From positions 62,001 through 126,000 of the forward strand of contig CAWHHJ010000004.1 in NCBI GenBank assembly GCA_963829085.1: a stretch of 64,000 nt of DNA, in the 5' to 3' direction. Within the stretch, counting starts at the first letter, position 1. Each line of letters starts with the position of its first letter. This stretch comes from PALSA-1004 sp963829085. Lineage in GTDB: Bacteria > Pseudomonadota > Gammaproteobacteria > Burkholderiales > SG8-41. Below the pieces are notes generated by a model. That model ran no database searches. It was not told where the DNA came from and saw nothing but the letters and a program-made list of their open reading frames with translations. Made by a program: the position numbers and the translations under genes. This document shows, piece by piece, positions 8,308-18,034 of the stretch.

Positions 8308-8401
8308 CGTTTGAGGTAATTCTGACGCTGACGTCCGAGGCTCATCGTCTGAGGCTGATTGTTACTGTTACGTTAAGCAGACGTCGAGGGCCGACGTTTG
8401 A
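8303..8401 (+). repeat. Five degenerate copies of a ~14-bp direct repeat downstream of rtcB
   Basis: Copies of a GCTGACGTYYGAGG-like unit start at 8303, 8327, 8341, 8377 and 8390; the first overlaps the rtcB stop codon. The first two are 12/14 identical, and the others drift further. Spacing is uneven (24, 14, 36 and 13 bp). The region lies between convergent rtcB and a TctC gene. It does not form an obvious hairpin-plus-T terminator. Confidence 0.4.
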
Positions 8402-8439
8402 TCGCAGCGATGTAGCCTTACGCTAATTGCCGCCGGAGT

Positions 8440-9405
8440 TCACTCGCCTTTGATGTTAGCGGCACGGATGACCTTGCCCCACTTCTCGATCTCCGATTTG
8501 ATCAATAGGCGGAATTCATCCGGAGTATTGCTCGCAGGCTGCAATCCCATATTGATCAGCACCTGAGAAAGCTTCGGACTCGCAATTGCGCGCGCGATCT
8601 CTCTTTGCAGACGATCGATGATCTCTTTTGGTGTGTCGGCCGGCGCGAGTATGCCGTACCACTGGACGACCTCGTAGCCCGGCAGCACTTCGACCATCGC
8701 CGGCAAATCCATAATCGAACGTTTCGGACCGGTGGTCGCCAGCGCACGCAGCTTGCCGCTCGCGAAATGCGGAAGCACCGCCGGTCCTGAGCCGATCATA
8801 ACTTCGCATTCACCGGTAATGAGGCCGATCGAAGCGGGACCGTTACCTTTGTAGGGCACCTGGTTCAGCTTTACTTTTGCCATGATATTGAATAGTTCCA
8901 TCGCGAGATGCGAAGGTGTACCGGTGCCGCCCGCCGCGTAGTTCAATTGAGCCGGCTTTGCTTTTGCGAGTGCCATCAGCTCCTTGACATTGCGCACCGG
9001 CACTGACGGGTGCACGACGAGCACAAAATCCGAAAGCGCGCCTAGACTGATCGGACTGAAATCCCTGATCGCATCGTAGGAGAGTTTTTGCGTCAGATTT
9101 GGCAGGATCGCGTGTGTCGCTGAATTGCCGAGCACTAGCGTATATCCATCCGCCGCGGATTTGGCCGCGATCTCGGTTCCGATTGCGCCATTCGCGCCGC
9201 CACGCGAATCGACTACGACCTGCTGACCAAGCTGATCAGTCAGCGCCTGGGCTACAATGCGCGCGACTGCGTCGGTCCCGCCGCCCGGTGGATACGGCGA
9301 GATCATGCGCACCGGTCGATTCGGATACGTTTGCGCGGCCGCAGACGCACACGACACGGCGAGCACCAAACATATGATGCCCGTCTCGCCATGACAGCGC
9401 CGCAT
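8440..9405 (-). CDS. TctC/Bug-family binding protein
   Basis: A 321-residue periplasmic binding protein. I start it at the ATG at 9405 (M-R-R-C-H-G-E-T), which gives a compact signal peptide ending C-A-S-A-A-A-Q; an upstream start at 9450 would overlap the preceding gene. Family motifs are P-Y-P-P-G-G-G-T-D, V-D-S-R-G-G-A-N and S-A-A-D-G-Y-T, with V-P-Y-K-G-N-G in the ligand loop. The start is only 7 nt after the stop of the YbhB-like gene, so the genes from the SDR down to this one may share a transcript. Confidence 0.92.
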   Translation of the reverse strand: MRRCHGETGIICLVLAVSCASAAAQTYPNRPVRMISPYPPGGGTDAVARIVAQALTDQLGQQVVVDSRGGANGAIGTEIAAKSAADGYTLVLGNSATHAILPNLTQKLSYDAIRDFSPISLGALSDFVLVVHPSVPVRNVKELMALAKAKPAQLNYAAGGTGTPSHLAMELFNIMAKVKLNQVPYKGNGPASIGLITGECEVMIGSGPAVLPHFASGKLRALATTGPKRSIMDLPAMVEVLPGYEVVQWYGILAPADTPKEIIDRLQREIARAIASPKLSQVLINMGLQPASNTPDEFRLLIKSEIEKWGKVIRAANIKGE

Positions 9406-9412
9406 TGGAAAG

Positions 9413-9992
9413 TTACGGTCGTCCGAACAAGCCGACGAGACCCGCCGCACCTTTCGAGTGACCGGTCAATTTGGCAAACAACTCTTCGCGGGTAAGGCCA
9501 GCGGGTAGTGCATCCGGTTCGAGATCTGTAGCGATAAGCGTGAAAGTGTAGTGATGCATGCCAGTCCCCGGGGGAGTGCATGGTCCGAGATAATGTCCGA
9601 GACCTGCGGTACCTTTGCCGCCCACATACTTGCTCGAAGTCTGGCTCGTTTCACCTTCCGTAAATCCAGTCAGCGTCGGGGCAATGCCATAGGCAACCCA
9701 GTGATCGACCCCAAGCCCGCCCCGTCCCTCAGGGTCCGTCATGATCAGCGCAAGACTCTTGGCGCTGCGGCGGCACGTTCGACCAGGCGAGCGGCGGCGA
9801 CACATTTTCGCCGATGCAGTTGGGATTCGTCTTGATGTTGCCGGCATTTTTAGTAGCCAGCATGGTGCCGTCTTTGAAGGAGCTCGACGTCAGCGAAAAG
9901 GGCTCAGCCGCATATGCGTTTGCCGCGAAACAAAGTCCGGCACTTCCTGCGATGACCGCAAAGATATTTCTGTTTTTCAGGTTTGACCCCAT
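9413..9992 (-). CDS. YbhB/YbcL family Raf-kinase-inhibitor-like protein, exported (one frameshift)
   Basis: A phosphatidylethanolamine-binding-protein fold of about 192 residues with a Sec signal peptide (A-A-N-A-Y-A-A-E). The family hallmarks appear as N-V-S-P-P-L-A-W-S-N-V-P, then M-T-D-P-E-G, D-H-W-V-A-Y-G-I and G-P-C-T-P-P-G-T-G-M-H-H-Y. The ATG at 9992 follows GAGGAGA. The frame breaks near 9760-9768: the first part stops at 9729, and the rest is open in another frame to 9413. Function is poorly known; bacterial members bind small anionic ligands. Confidence 0.85.
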
Positions 9993-10121
9993 GTTGTGTC
10001 TCCTCGGGCGGAATGGTTAGAAGCCAGCGTAGTACTTTTGCAGCGCGGGCTGGTCGTGTGGATCACCGCATCGAGATCTTACCGCAACAGTCACTCGGCT
10101 TCATGGCATTTGCGGGTCGTT

Positions 10122-10910
10122 TTATTTGCGCTTCCGCGCCATAAATGCTTCCATCATGCGCTTGGGCTCATCGCTGCTGCGTGCTTCAACACACGCACGT
10201 ATCCCTTGCCAGATGCCGTCGGTGATCGACATGCGCTCCCAATCGCGCATGAGCGGCTTCTGTAGCCGGATCGCGCGCGGGCCGGCGAGCAGAATTGATG
10301 ACACCATTTTCTCGACCGCGGCGTCGAGCTCAGTCACCGCCACCAGTTTCTGCAGGAATCCGCAGCGGTATGCTTCAGCGGCATCGATGATGTCGCCGGT
10401 GAAAATCAATTCGGCGGTTTTTCCCCAACCGATCAGTGCCGGCAACAGATTCGCTTCCATGCCTGAAGGAATGCCGACGCGCACCTCCGGCATGCCGAAT
10501 TTTGCAGTGTCGACGCCCACGCGCATGTCGCAGGCCGCCGCGAGCTCCATGCCGAATCCAAGACACCAGCCATTTATCCGCGCAATGACCGGTACTGGCA
10601 GCATGCGTATCGATTCGTTGGCAACGTGCGTCAGCGTGTGCTCGACGAGCGCCTGCTCCGCGTTGAGGTCTTTCATCTCGGCGATGTCTGCACCGGCGAC
10701 GAAAGATTTTTCGCCGGCGCCGGTAATTACGGCGAGACGCAATTCGTCGTCTTTCGCAAGCCGCGCAAACGTATCCGCAATCGCACGTTTGCCCGGTATG
10801 CCGAGCGTATTGCGTTTTTCCGGATTGTTGACCGTCACATAAGCGACGTGGCCGGCGTCGCGTTCATCGATGCGGCATTGAATAAGATCCGTGTGTGCAG
10901 CGTCATGCAT
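10122..10910 (-). CDS. Enoyl-CoA hydratase/isomerase (crotonase) family protein
   Basis: A 262-residue crotonase-fold enzyme. The oxyanion-hole loops are V-A-G-A-D-I-A-E-M and G-F-G-M-E-L-A-A-A-C-D. The two crotonase glutamates are present, in G-M-E-L and M-P-E-V-R-V-G-I-P-S. Likely reactions are hydration or isomerisation of an enoyl-CoA from a degraded carboxylic acid. I prefer the ATG at 10910 over a TTG at 10925. It lies 38 nt downstream of the SDR gene on the same strand, an expected pairing of hydratase with 3-hydroxyacyl dehydrogenase. Confidence 0.92.
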   Translation of the reverse strand: MHDAAHTDLIQCRIDERDAGHVAYVTVNNPEKRNTLGIPGKRAIADTFARLAKDDELRLAVITGAGEKSFVAGADIAEMKDLNAEQALVEHTLTHVANESIRMLPVPVIARINGWCLGFGMELAAACDMRVGVDTAKFGMPEVRVGIPSGMEANLLPALIGWGKTAELIFTGDIIDAAEAYRCGFLQKLVAVTELDAAVEKMVSSILLAGPRAIRLQKPLMRDWERMSITDGIWQGIRACVEARSSDEPKRMMEAFMARKRK

Positions 10911-10948
10911 AAGAAGTCCCGGCAATCGAGAGAAGCAGGAATGAGGCG

Positions 10949-11752
10949 CTACACTCGCGCAGCACTGATGCCGCCATCGACCACGAGCTCGATGCCGGTG
11001 ATGTAGCGTGCTTCATCCGACACGAGAAACGCGACGGCATGCGCGGTGTCCCATCCGGTGCCCATATACCCCATGGGAACCGCAGCATTGCGCTGCGCAA
11101 TCAAAGCGGCTGCGTCACCCGCACCCAGCTGTTTTACCAGGCGCTGCTCGACGAGCGGTGTATGCATGGTGCCGACCACGACCGTATTGCAGCGAATGCC
11201 TTTTTTCACGTAAGCCATCGCAGTTGAGCGGCTGAATGCCGCGAGGCCGGCCTTGGCGGTGCTATAAGCGACGTTGACACGCGCCGCGACCTGGTGACGA
11301 AATCCTGCGATCGACGAAATATTCACGATCACGCCCGAGTTCTGCCTTTCCATGACCGGCAGCACGAATTTGCAGCCCATGAAAACAGTTTTCAGATTGA
11401 GCTCGAGCTGAGCGTCCCACACTTCTTCGCTCATTGAAACCGGATCGCCCGCCGCAGAGCCACCGGCATTGTTGACGAGAATGTCTATGCGTCCGAAGCG
11501 CTGTATGCATGCGTCCACCGCAGCGCGCACGGCCTCTGCGGCTGTCGCGTCGCACTGATGCGCTACACAAACGCCGCCCTCGCCCTCGATGATATCGCGC
11601 GTTTCATTCGCTGCGTCGATGTTGATATCGGTCGCGAAAACATGCGCACGCTGCCGCGCCAGCAACACCGCAGTCGCTTTCCCGTTGCCCCAGCCGGGCC
11701 CGACCGTCCCTGCGCCAGCGACAAACGCAATCTTGCCGGTAAGGTCAAGCAT
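10949..11752 (-). CDS. Short-chain dehydrogenase/reductase
   Basis: A 267-residue classical SDR. The NAD(P)-binding glycine motif near residue 13 is unusual, A-G-A-G-T-V-G-P-G-W-G-N-G, with a longer loop than the normal T-G-x-x-x-G-x-G. N-N-A-G, the catalytic Ser in I-S-S-I-A, and Y-S-T-A-K are intact. An acidic D-I at the end of the second strand favours NAD(H). It is first in the leftward SDR-crotonase unit and is divergent from a TctC gene, which suits a common regulator in the gap. Confidence 0.92.
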   Translation of the reverse strand: MLDLTGKIAFVAGAGTVGPGWGNGKATAVLLARQRAHVFATDINIDAANETRDIIEGEGGVCVAHQCDATAAEAVRAAVDACIQRFGRIDILVNNAGGSAAGDPVSMSEEVWDAQLELNLKTVFMGCKFVLPVMERQNSGVIVNISSIAGFRHQVAARVNVAYSTAKAGLAAFSRSTAMAYVKKGIRCNTVVVGTMHTPLVEQRLVKQLGAGDAAALIAQRNAAVPMGYMGTGWDTAHAVAFLVSDEARYITGIELVVDGGISAARV

Positions 11753-11841
11753 GGCGGTTCATTTTGCTGATTCGCTAACGATGGGCTGCAGCAGCTATCA
11801 TAGCTTAGGTTGTTACCAGATTGTCCGGAGGGAGATCCTCG

Positions 11842-12804
11842 ATGTTTCGCATTGCGCAAGTGTCATGGGTTTGCATACTCGTTTTCGCTGCAGGCGTTGC
11901 GATCGCTGCGGAGTATCCGGAAAAAACTGTTACGTTCGTCGTCCCCTTCGCAGCCGGCAGCGCGACCGATACCCTTGCGCGCGTTGCAGCGCAAGAAATT
12001 ACGAGCGAAACGAAGCAGCGGATCGTCGTGGATGACAAGCCCGGCGCCAGCGGAATAATCGGCGCGCAGGCGGTCGCCAAAGCGGCCCCTGACGGCTATA
12101 CCGTTTTCATAACCACGAATACGACGCACGCGGCAAATCAACATCTGTATAAACAGCTGCCATACGACGCCGTTACCGATTTCGCGCCCGTGGCAGGTCT
12201 CGCCAAAGGATACCAGATCATGGTTGTCAATCCGCACGTACCCGCGAAACGGGTTGCGGACTTCATAGCGATCGCAAAGAAAAGTCCGGGCAAGCTTACT
12301 TTCGGGGAAGGCAGCTCGTCGGCGCGCGTCGCGGTCGAGCTATTTCAGCAAATGACCGGCACGCGGCTCAATCACGTGCCCTACAAGAGCAATCCGCTCG
12401 CCATCACCGACCTGCTCGGCGGGCACATCGACATGATGATCGTCGACATGCCGACGGGACTGCCCCAAGTGCAAGCCGGCAAGCTGACCGCGCTCGCCGT
12501 CACGAGCAAAGAGCGTTCACCGCAAGCGCCGCAACTGCCGACGATCGACGAAGCAGGCGTCAACGGCTATGAGATGACTTACTGGTTTGCGGCGTACCTA
12601 CCGGCGAAGACGCCGCAACCGGTGATCAGGCGCTTGAATGAGCTGCTGGTAAAAGCGATCGGTACTGAATCTGCGAAAGCGTTCTTCGCGAAGAACGGGC
12701 TTGTACCGTTTACGACGACGCCTGACGAGCTCGCGAAATTCCAGGCCGCCGAAACCCAAAAATGGGGACGCATCATCAAGTCGGCCGGCATCCAGCCTGA
12801 GTAA
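11842..12804 (+). CDS. TctC/Bug-family binding protein
   Basis: A 320-residue periplasmic protein whose ATG follows a strong GGAGGGAG site at about 11827-11834. The signal peptide ends A-I-A-A-E-Y-P. The motif P-F-A-A-G-S-A-T-D is a divergent form of the P-G-G-G-T-D loop, while K-P-G-A-S-G and A-A-P-D-G-Y-T are standard. The sequence V-P-Y-K-S-N-P also departs from the usual V-P-Y-K-G-x-G, so the ligand may differ from the other paralogues. It leads a rightward cluster with a hydrolase, three CitE-like lyases and a CoA-transferase. Confidence 0.92.
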   Translation: MFRIAQVSWVCILVFAAGVAIAAEYPEKTVTFVVPFAAGSATDTLARVAAQEITSETKQRIVVDDKPGASGIIGAQAVAKAAPDGYTVFITTNTTHAANQHLYKQLPYDAVTDFAPVAGLAKGYQIMVVNPHVPAKRVADFIAIAKKSPGKLTFGEGSSSARVAVELFQQMTGTRLNHVPYKSNPLAITDLLGGHIDMMIVDMPTGLPQVQAGKLTALAVTSKERSPQAPQLPTIDEAGVNGYEMTYWFAAYLPAKTPQPVIRRLNELLVKAIGTESAKAFFAKNGLVPFTTTPDELAKFQAAETQKWGRIIKSAGIQPE

Positions 12805-12869
12805 TTCGCGGCGCAAAAATCTGCGACAATCACTGCGCTCCAATCTGTTCTCTATCTTAGAAAGCACGC

Positions 12870-13760
12870 ATGTCTTCGCGTCCGCAAGCCGAGTCCGCAG
12901 TTCCTGATACCAGCACTGGCTTACATGCAGCACGCTACACGAGCAGATACGTGGAAGCAGACGGTCTGCGGCTGCACTATCTCGATTACGGCACGGTTGG
13001 CAAGCCCACCATCCTCTGCGTCCATGGTGGCGCAGCACATGCGCACTGGTTCGATTTTGTCGCATCCGGCTTGAGATGCGATTATCACGTCCTTGCAATC
13101 GATCAGCGCGGCCATGGCGATAGCGGCGCGGCAAATCCACCCGACTACGCCTATGAGCGCTATGCAGCCGATCTCAATGAGGTCGTCGAAAAGCTGGGGC
13201 TGCGCGATTTCGTACTGATTGGTCATTCGATGGGCGGCACCGTTTGCCTCGTATACGCCGCAACTTATCCGGGACGCGTCAGCCGGCTCGTGATCGTGGA
13301 CTCCACCTTGCAAATGACGCCCGCGCGCGTCGCGGCCTTGCGCGAGGTAGGTTCGCGCGAGGGCAGCATGTATGCGACGCGTGAAGAGTTCATTGCCCGC
13401 TACCGTTTGCGGCCTGCGAGCGCCCGCACGCCGCTGCGCGTCGTTCGCCATCTGGCCGAAGTCAGCGCGCGCCAGCATCCGGACGGCACATGGCGGCACA
13501 AGTTTGACCGCAACGTCTATGCAAAACGCGAAAACGTGGACGGCCTGCCGTTGTGGACACGGATCGGCATACCTGCACTCCTCATCAAAGGCGAGCGCAG
13601 CGATCGCATAACACCGGAGATCCACGCGGAAGTGAAAGCGCGCTGTCCGCACGTCGAGTTCACGGAAGTCGCCGACAGCGACCATCACGTCACGCTCGAC
13701 AATCCAGTTGGATTCGTCGATGCAGTCAGGTCGTTTCTGTCGAGACACACACATGCCTAG
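12870..13760 (+). CDS. Alpha/beta hydrolase
   Basis: A 296-residue cytoplasmic hydrolase. The oxyanion region is V-H-G-G-A-A-H, the nucleophile elbow G-H-S-M-G-G, the acid lies in K-G-E-R-S-D-R, and the histidine is in the D-S-D-H-H-V-T-L-D-N-P loop. It resembles carboxylic ester or C-C-bond hydrolases of aromatic catabolism, but the substrate cannot be assigned. Its last 8 bases overlap the next gene (ATGCCTAG), showing translational coupling to the first CitE-like gene. Confidence 0.9.
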   Translation: MSSRPQAESAVPDTSTGLHAARYTSRYVEADGLRLHYLDYGTVGKPTILCVHGGAAHAHWFDFVASGLRCDYHVLAIDQRGHGDSGAANPPDYAYERYAADLNEVVEKLGLRDFVLIGHSMGGTVCLVYAATYPGRVSRLVIVDSTLQMTPARVAALREVGSREGSMYATREEFIARYRLRPASARTPLRVVRHLAEVSARQHPDGTWRHKFDRNVYAKRENVDGLPLWTRIGIPALLIKGERSDRITPEIHAEVKARCPHVEFTEVADSDHHVTLDNPVGFVDAVRSFLSRHTHA

Positions 13761-14469
13761 GCACAACCGCTCGTGGCTGGTTGTGCCGATGTCCAAGCCC
13801 GGACAGATCGCGCAGTCCGCGCCGTGCAAAGCGGACGTAATCGTGCTGGACCTTGCGGAATTTGTGCGTGATCGAGACAGACCTGCCGCGCGTGAGCAAG
13901 CCCGCTCTGTGATCAGTACCGCAATAGCGACCGGCGCGCAGGTATTTGCCCAGATCAGTCCGCAAGCGCTCGACGCCGACTTGACTGCGTGCGTGTGGCC
14001 CGGTTTAACCGGCGTGGTGGTCTCGCGAGCTGAGAGTGCCGCCCAAATAAGTGCTGCGGATGAAAAGCTCGGCGAGCTCGAAGCGACGCGAGCACTGAGT
14101 CCGGGTGCGATCGAAATCGTTGCCGCCGTTGAAACGGCGCGCGGAAATAGTGATGCATACGACATTGCGCGGGCGAGCCGCCGCGTATCCGGCATTACGC
14201 TGGGCCGCGCGGACCTCGTCATGGATCTGCGCGCGGAGCCGTCGAACGAATTTCACCTCATGCAATATCTGATGCAGCGCCTGATTATCATCGCGCGCGC
14301 GGCCGGGGTCATGCCGATCGGCGCATGGTGGCGCGCGCCCGACCGCGGTCTGCTGGCAACGCCGACGAACACCTATGAGGCTGCGCGCCGCGGCAGGGCG
14401 ATCGGCTTCAAAGGCGCCATGTGTCTGCGCGCCGATCAGGTGGAACCGCTCAATCGGGCGTATAGCTGA
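13753..14469 (+). CDS. HpcH/HpaI aldolase/citrate lyase-like protein, degenerate active site
   Basis: A 238-residue TIM-barrel protein of the CitE/HpcH type, shorter than its two relatives nearby. Where active members have D-L-E-D-x-V it reads D-L-A-E-F-V, and the conserved V-R-x-N strand is A-Q-I-S, so the acidic metal site and the carboxylate-binding arginine seem lost. A-A-V-E-T-A-R and a G-R-A-D-L loop remain. It may be a non-catalytic subunit, a changed specificity, or decaying. It overlaps the upstream hydrolase by 8 nt and the next CitE-like gene starts 1 nt after its stop. Confidence 0.8.
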   Translation: MPRHNRSWLVVPMSKPGQIAQSAPCKADVIVLDLAEFVRDRDRPAAREQARSVISTAIATGAQVFAQISPQALDADLTACVWPGLTGVVVSRAESAAQISAADEKLGELEATRALSPGAIEIVAAVETARGNSDAYDIARASRRVSGITLGRADLVMDLRAEPSNEFHLMQYLMQRLIIIARAAGVMPIGAWWRAPDRGLLATPTNTYEAARRGRAIGFKGAMCLRADQVEPLNRAYS

Positions 14470-14470
14470 C

Positions 14471-15430
14471 ATGGCAACTTCGTCGGTGCGACGTTCCGGA
14501 TTGACAATGCCCGTGGTCACCCCGCGATTCATCGACCACGCCTGGCGTCGTGGCTGCGACTTCATCGTCATCGATCTTGAAGATTCAGTCCCGCAGCACC
14601 TCAAAGCGCATGCGCGAACGCTCGTCAAAGACGCCATAGACAAGGTGTCGCGCGGCGGGGCGGAAGCGTTCGTGCGTATCAATCATGATTCAGTGCAAGC
14701 CGACCTCGAAGGTGCGATATGGCCCGGACTTAAGCGCATCAAATATCCCAAGACCGAATATGCGCACGAAGTGCGGCGCCTGGATGAAATCATCACGCGG
14801 CTGGAACACGAGCGCGGTATCGCGCCGGGCTCGGTCGAAATCGACCCCGGCATCGAGACAGCGGTAGGCGTAGTCAACATTTACGAGATCGCTTCCGCGA
14901 GTCCGCGCGTGCGCGAATTCGGCGCGAGCACCGGCGGTTATGATTTCTCGCGCGATCTCGGCGTCGAAATGTTCGTCGACTTCGACCAATTCATTTACTC
15001 GAAAGGTGAAGCCGAACTCGTGGCCCGCACGCTGGGCCTGGGAGTGCGCGCGGCGCCCTTCGTTGCCAATATCACCGGTAGCGTCAGCGACCCCAATCGT
15101 GCGCTCAACCAGGCGCGCGCCGCGCGCCTGTGCGGCTTTCATCTCGGCGGCGGCGGATTGAATCCTGCGGTTGTCGAAGGTCATAACGTCGGCCTCACGC
15201 CGACCGCAGCGGACATCGCCGACGCCCGTTGGGTTCTTGAGCAACACCGCGCGCTTGCGGCAAAAAGCGAAACCTGGGCAGAGATCGACGGCCGCGTTAT
15301 CGACGACTATGAAGCTGAGCGCGCGCGCGACACGCTTGAATGGGCTGACGTGTGCGCGCAGCGCGACCGTGAGAAATCAGAAGCGGTTGCGCGCACGCGC
15401 GCGGCGATCCAGGCATCGCAACAGCAATAG
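14471..15430 (+). CDS. HpcH/HpaI aldolase/citrate lyase family protein
   Basis: A 319-residue CitE-like lyase. It keeps V-I-D-L-E-D-S-V and F-V-R-I-N, which bind metal and substrate carboxylate, and I-E-T-A-V-G in the glutamate strand. The usual P-R-x-E-S is P-K-T-E-Y. The C-terminus is longer, with a G-F-H-L-G-G-G-G-L-N-P loop where CoA-ester lyases place the CoA-binding region and the partner aspartate. Typical reactions are cleavage of citramalyl-, malyl- or related CoA esters. The ATG at 14471 directly follows the stop of the first paralogue. Confidence 0.88.
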   Translation: MATSSVRRSGLTMPVVTPRFIDHAWRRGCDFIVIDLEDSVPQHLKAHARTLVKDAIDKVSRGGAEAFVRINHDSVQADLEGAIWPGLKRIKYPKTEYAHEVRRLDEIITRLEHERGIAPGSVEIDPGIETAVGVVNIYEIASASPRVREFGASTGGYDFSRDLGVEMFVDFDQFIYSKGEAELVARTLGLGVRAAPFVANITGSVSDPNRALNQARAARLCGFHLGGGGLNPAVVEGHNVGLTPTAADIADARWVLEQHRALAAKSETWAEIDGRVIDDYEAERARDTLEWADVCAQRDREKSEAVARTRAAIQASQQQ

Positions 15431-15549
15431 AAGTTGCGCGTTTGTTTTGACCTGAACGCTTGCTGCTGATGTTGATCACCGCCGTGACCGCGGCAAGGCG
15501 CTCGTTGAAATGCGCAGACAATCAGCTACGGCGCGCGAGATGCAGATGG

Positions 15550-16507
15550 ATGACGATCGCCGTCATAGCTGCCGCATCGGTCATGACGACCGGGACCGTT
15601 TATGCGCAAGCGTATCCGGCACGCACCGTGCGGATCATCGTTCCCTATGTTCCGGGCGGTGGTGTCGACTTCGTCGGGCGCGTGGTTGCAACCAAACTCA
15701 CTGAACTATGGAATCATCCGGTAATTGTGGAAAACCGGCCGGGCGCGGGCACGAACATCGGCTCGGAACTTGTTGCGCGGTCAGCGCCCGACGGCTATAC
15801 GCTACTCGTCGGCGGCGTGCCGAATAGCGTCAATATGATGCTTTACAAGAAGATGCCGTACGACGTCGTGCGTGATTTTGCGCCCGTATCGCAGCTTTCC
15901 ACCGCGCCCAATATTCTTGTCCTGCATCCCTCCGTGCCCGTGCGTTCCGTGCGTGAACTCGATTGCGCTCGCAAAGTCACGTCCCGGTCAGCTCACATTC
16001 GCATCGGCAGGCATCGGCAGCTCGAATCATCTTTCCGGTGAGCTTTTCAAGATGATGGCCGCTGTCGATATCGTCCACATTCCCTACAAAGGCGGCGGCG
16101 CAGCCGTGACCGATCTGATTGCCGGCCAGGTGTCGATGTACTTTGGCACGACGCCGAGTTCGGTGCCGCACGTGCGCACAGGCAGGTTGCGGGCACTCGC
16201 GGTCGACGAGCGCAAAGCGCTCTGCTCTCGTCCCGGACATCCCGACCTTATCCGAGTCCGGCCTGCCCGGCTTCGAGCAGTCAGCGTGGCACGGTTTACT
16301 GGCACCCGCCGGCACGCCCGAAGCGATCGTGTCGAAGATCAGTGCAGATGTGATTCGCGTATTGCGCCAACCGGACACGGTTCAACAGCTCGCAGCGCAA
16401 GGCGTCGATGTGATCGCAAGTCGCCGGCAGAGCTTGCCGCATTCATACGTCAGGACATTGCAAAGTACGCAAAGCTCGTCAAGGCAGCAAACATACAGAT
16501 CGAGTGA
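15550..16507 (+). pseudogene. TctC/Bug-family binding protein, broken by three frameshifts
   Basis: The pieces together make one normal-length (about 318 residues) binding protein with signal peptide (T-T-G-T-V-Y-A-Q), P-Y-V-P-G-G-G-V-D, E-N-R-P-G-A-G, S-A-P-D-G-Y-T and P-Y-K-G-G-G. Frame changes occur near 15957 (after V-R-S-V-R-E-L), near 16210-16225 and near 16425. The last piece ends A-N-I-Q-I-E at 16507, as in the other paralogues. Three breaks in one gene could be true decay, but the whole window shows many isolated indels, so assembly error is at least as likely. It overlaps or abuts the CoA-transferase gene. Confidence 0.8.
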
Positions 16508-16584
16508 CTGATAGCCCTCGACATCAGCGCCGGCGAAATGACTTATCATCGAAGCATCGATTAACAGTGGCGCAGGGACTTCAT

Positions 16585-18001
16585 ATGGCCGGCAGCATGG
16601 GCAGCATCGCTTCTGCAACAAAAAATGCTGCATTGATGAAACTCGTGGATCTGGCGGCGCTTCCAGCGGCGGCGGCTGACACCGTCGTAACCAATGGCAC
16701 GGATCCCGTCTTTCCGACGCGCTATCGCATTGTTGAGCCCGGCGCCGCAGCGATGGCAGCGACCGGACTTGCCGCCGCAGATCTATGGGCCTTGAAGACG
16801 GGGCGAAGGCAACAAGTGCGCGTAGATGGCCGCGCAGCCGCGGCGGCGCTGCGCAGTTCGCGCTATCTGAAGATCAACGGCGAACGCCCGAAAGAAGACC
16901 CGGAAAAAATCACCGGCTTCTATGCTCTGCGCGATGGCCGCTGGATGTACCTGCACTGCAATTTCTTCAACCTGCGCGACCGCAATCTCGCCGTGCTCGG
17001 TGCGCCTGCGAACAAGGACGCAGTCGCGAAAGCGGTCGCGAAGTGGGATGGACTGCAACTCGAAGAAGCGATTTTCGAGGCGGGCGGGTGCTGCAGCTTC
17101 GTTCGCAGTGAAGACGAATGGCGCGCGCTGCCGCAGATGCAGGCAGTTGCGGGCTTGCCTCTGCTCGAGATCAGGAAGATAGACGACGCGCCGCCGCGAC
17201 CATTGCCGGCGGGGCCGCGTCCGCTTACAGGCATACGCGTGCTCGATCTCACGCGTGTTCTCGCCGGACCCACGTGCGCGCGCACCCTGGCGGAACACGG
17301 CGCTGACGTGTTGAGAGTCACGCGTGAAGATCTAGCCGACATCGGTCCCACCGATTTCGACACCGGTATCGGCAAGCTCTGCACGCACATCGATCTGCGC
17401 AATCCGGCCGGGGCGGACACGATGCGCTCGCTGATCCGCGATTGCGACGTGTTCTCGCAGTCATATCGTCCGGGCTCGCTTGCGCGCCGCCGGACTTTCT
17501 CCCGAGGCCTTGGCAGAATTGCGGCCGGGAATCGTCTACGTGACGTTGACCGCGTGGGGGCACGAAGGCCCGTGGGCGGCCGCCGCGGCTACGACACCGT
17601 CGTGCAATCGGCCAATGGCATGGCTTATAGCCCTAACGACGCGCAGCCGGCGTTTCTTCCCGTCTCGGCGCAGGACTATATCGCCGGTTACCTGCTCGCC
17701 TTCGGTGCAATGGTGGCGCTTGGGCGACGCGCGCGCGAAGGCGGCAGCTGGTTCGTACGCGCGTCACTCGCGGGAGCCGGACACTGGATACGCCAGCACG
17801 GCCTGCTCGGGCGCGACGAATACGCAAATGTTCCGGCCGAACTGCCGCCGGACGAATTGAAATCCCTATTGATCGAGCACGATTCGCCGATTGGTCGCCT
17901 GACGCATCTTGCGCCGGTGGTGCAGATGTCCGAAACACCCGCGCGGTGGGAGCGTCCGGCAGGAGCTGCGCGGCTATCATCCACCGGCGTGGCCGAAATA
18001 A
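16585..18001 (+). pseudogene. CaiB/BaiF-type CoA-transferase, broken by three frameshifts
   Basis: About 471 residues if repaired. The N-terminal part (R-Y-L-K-I-N-G-E-R-P, G-F-Y-A-L-R-D-G-R-W) and the middle R-V-L-D-L-T-R-V-L-A-G-P-T fit the long subgroup of family III CoA-transferases. Near 17480 the frame moves (A-G-L-S-P-E-A-L-A-E-L-R) and near 17580 it returns (R-G-Y-D-T-V-V-Q). Near 17950-17970 it moves again and ends G-Y-H-P-P-A-W-P-K at 18001. The ATG at 16585 follows AGGGA. The enzyme would move CoA onto a carboxylic acid, a fitting first step for the CitE-like lyases around it. Confidence 0.82.
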
Positions 18002-18034
18002 GTTCGACACCCACAACAAACCGAACAAACCGCT

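Noticed and set aside
12921..14222. A 433-codon open frame on the minus strand.
   Set aside because: It lies opposite the intact alpha/beta hydrolase and first CitE-like gene, has Arg/Ala/Cys-rich composition with no motif, and is a typical antisense shadow in G+C-rich DNA.
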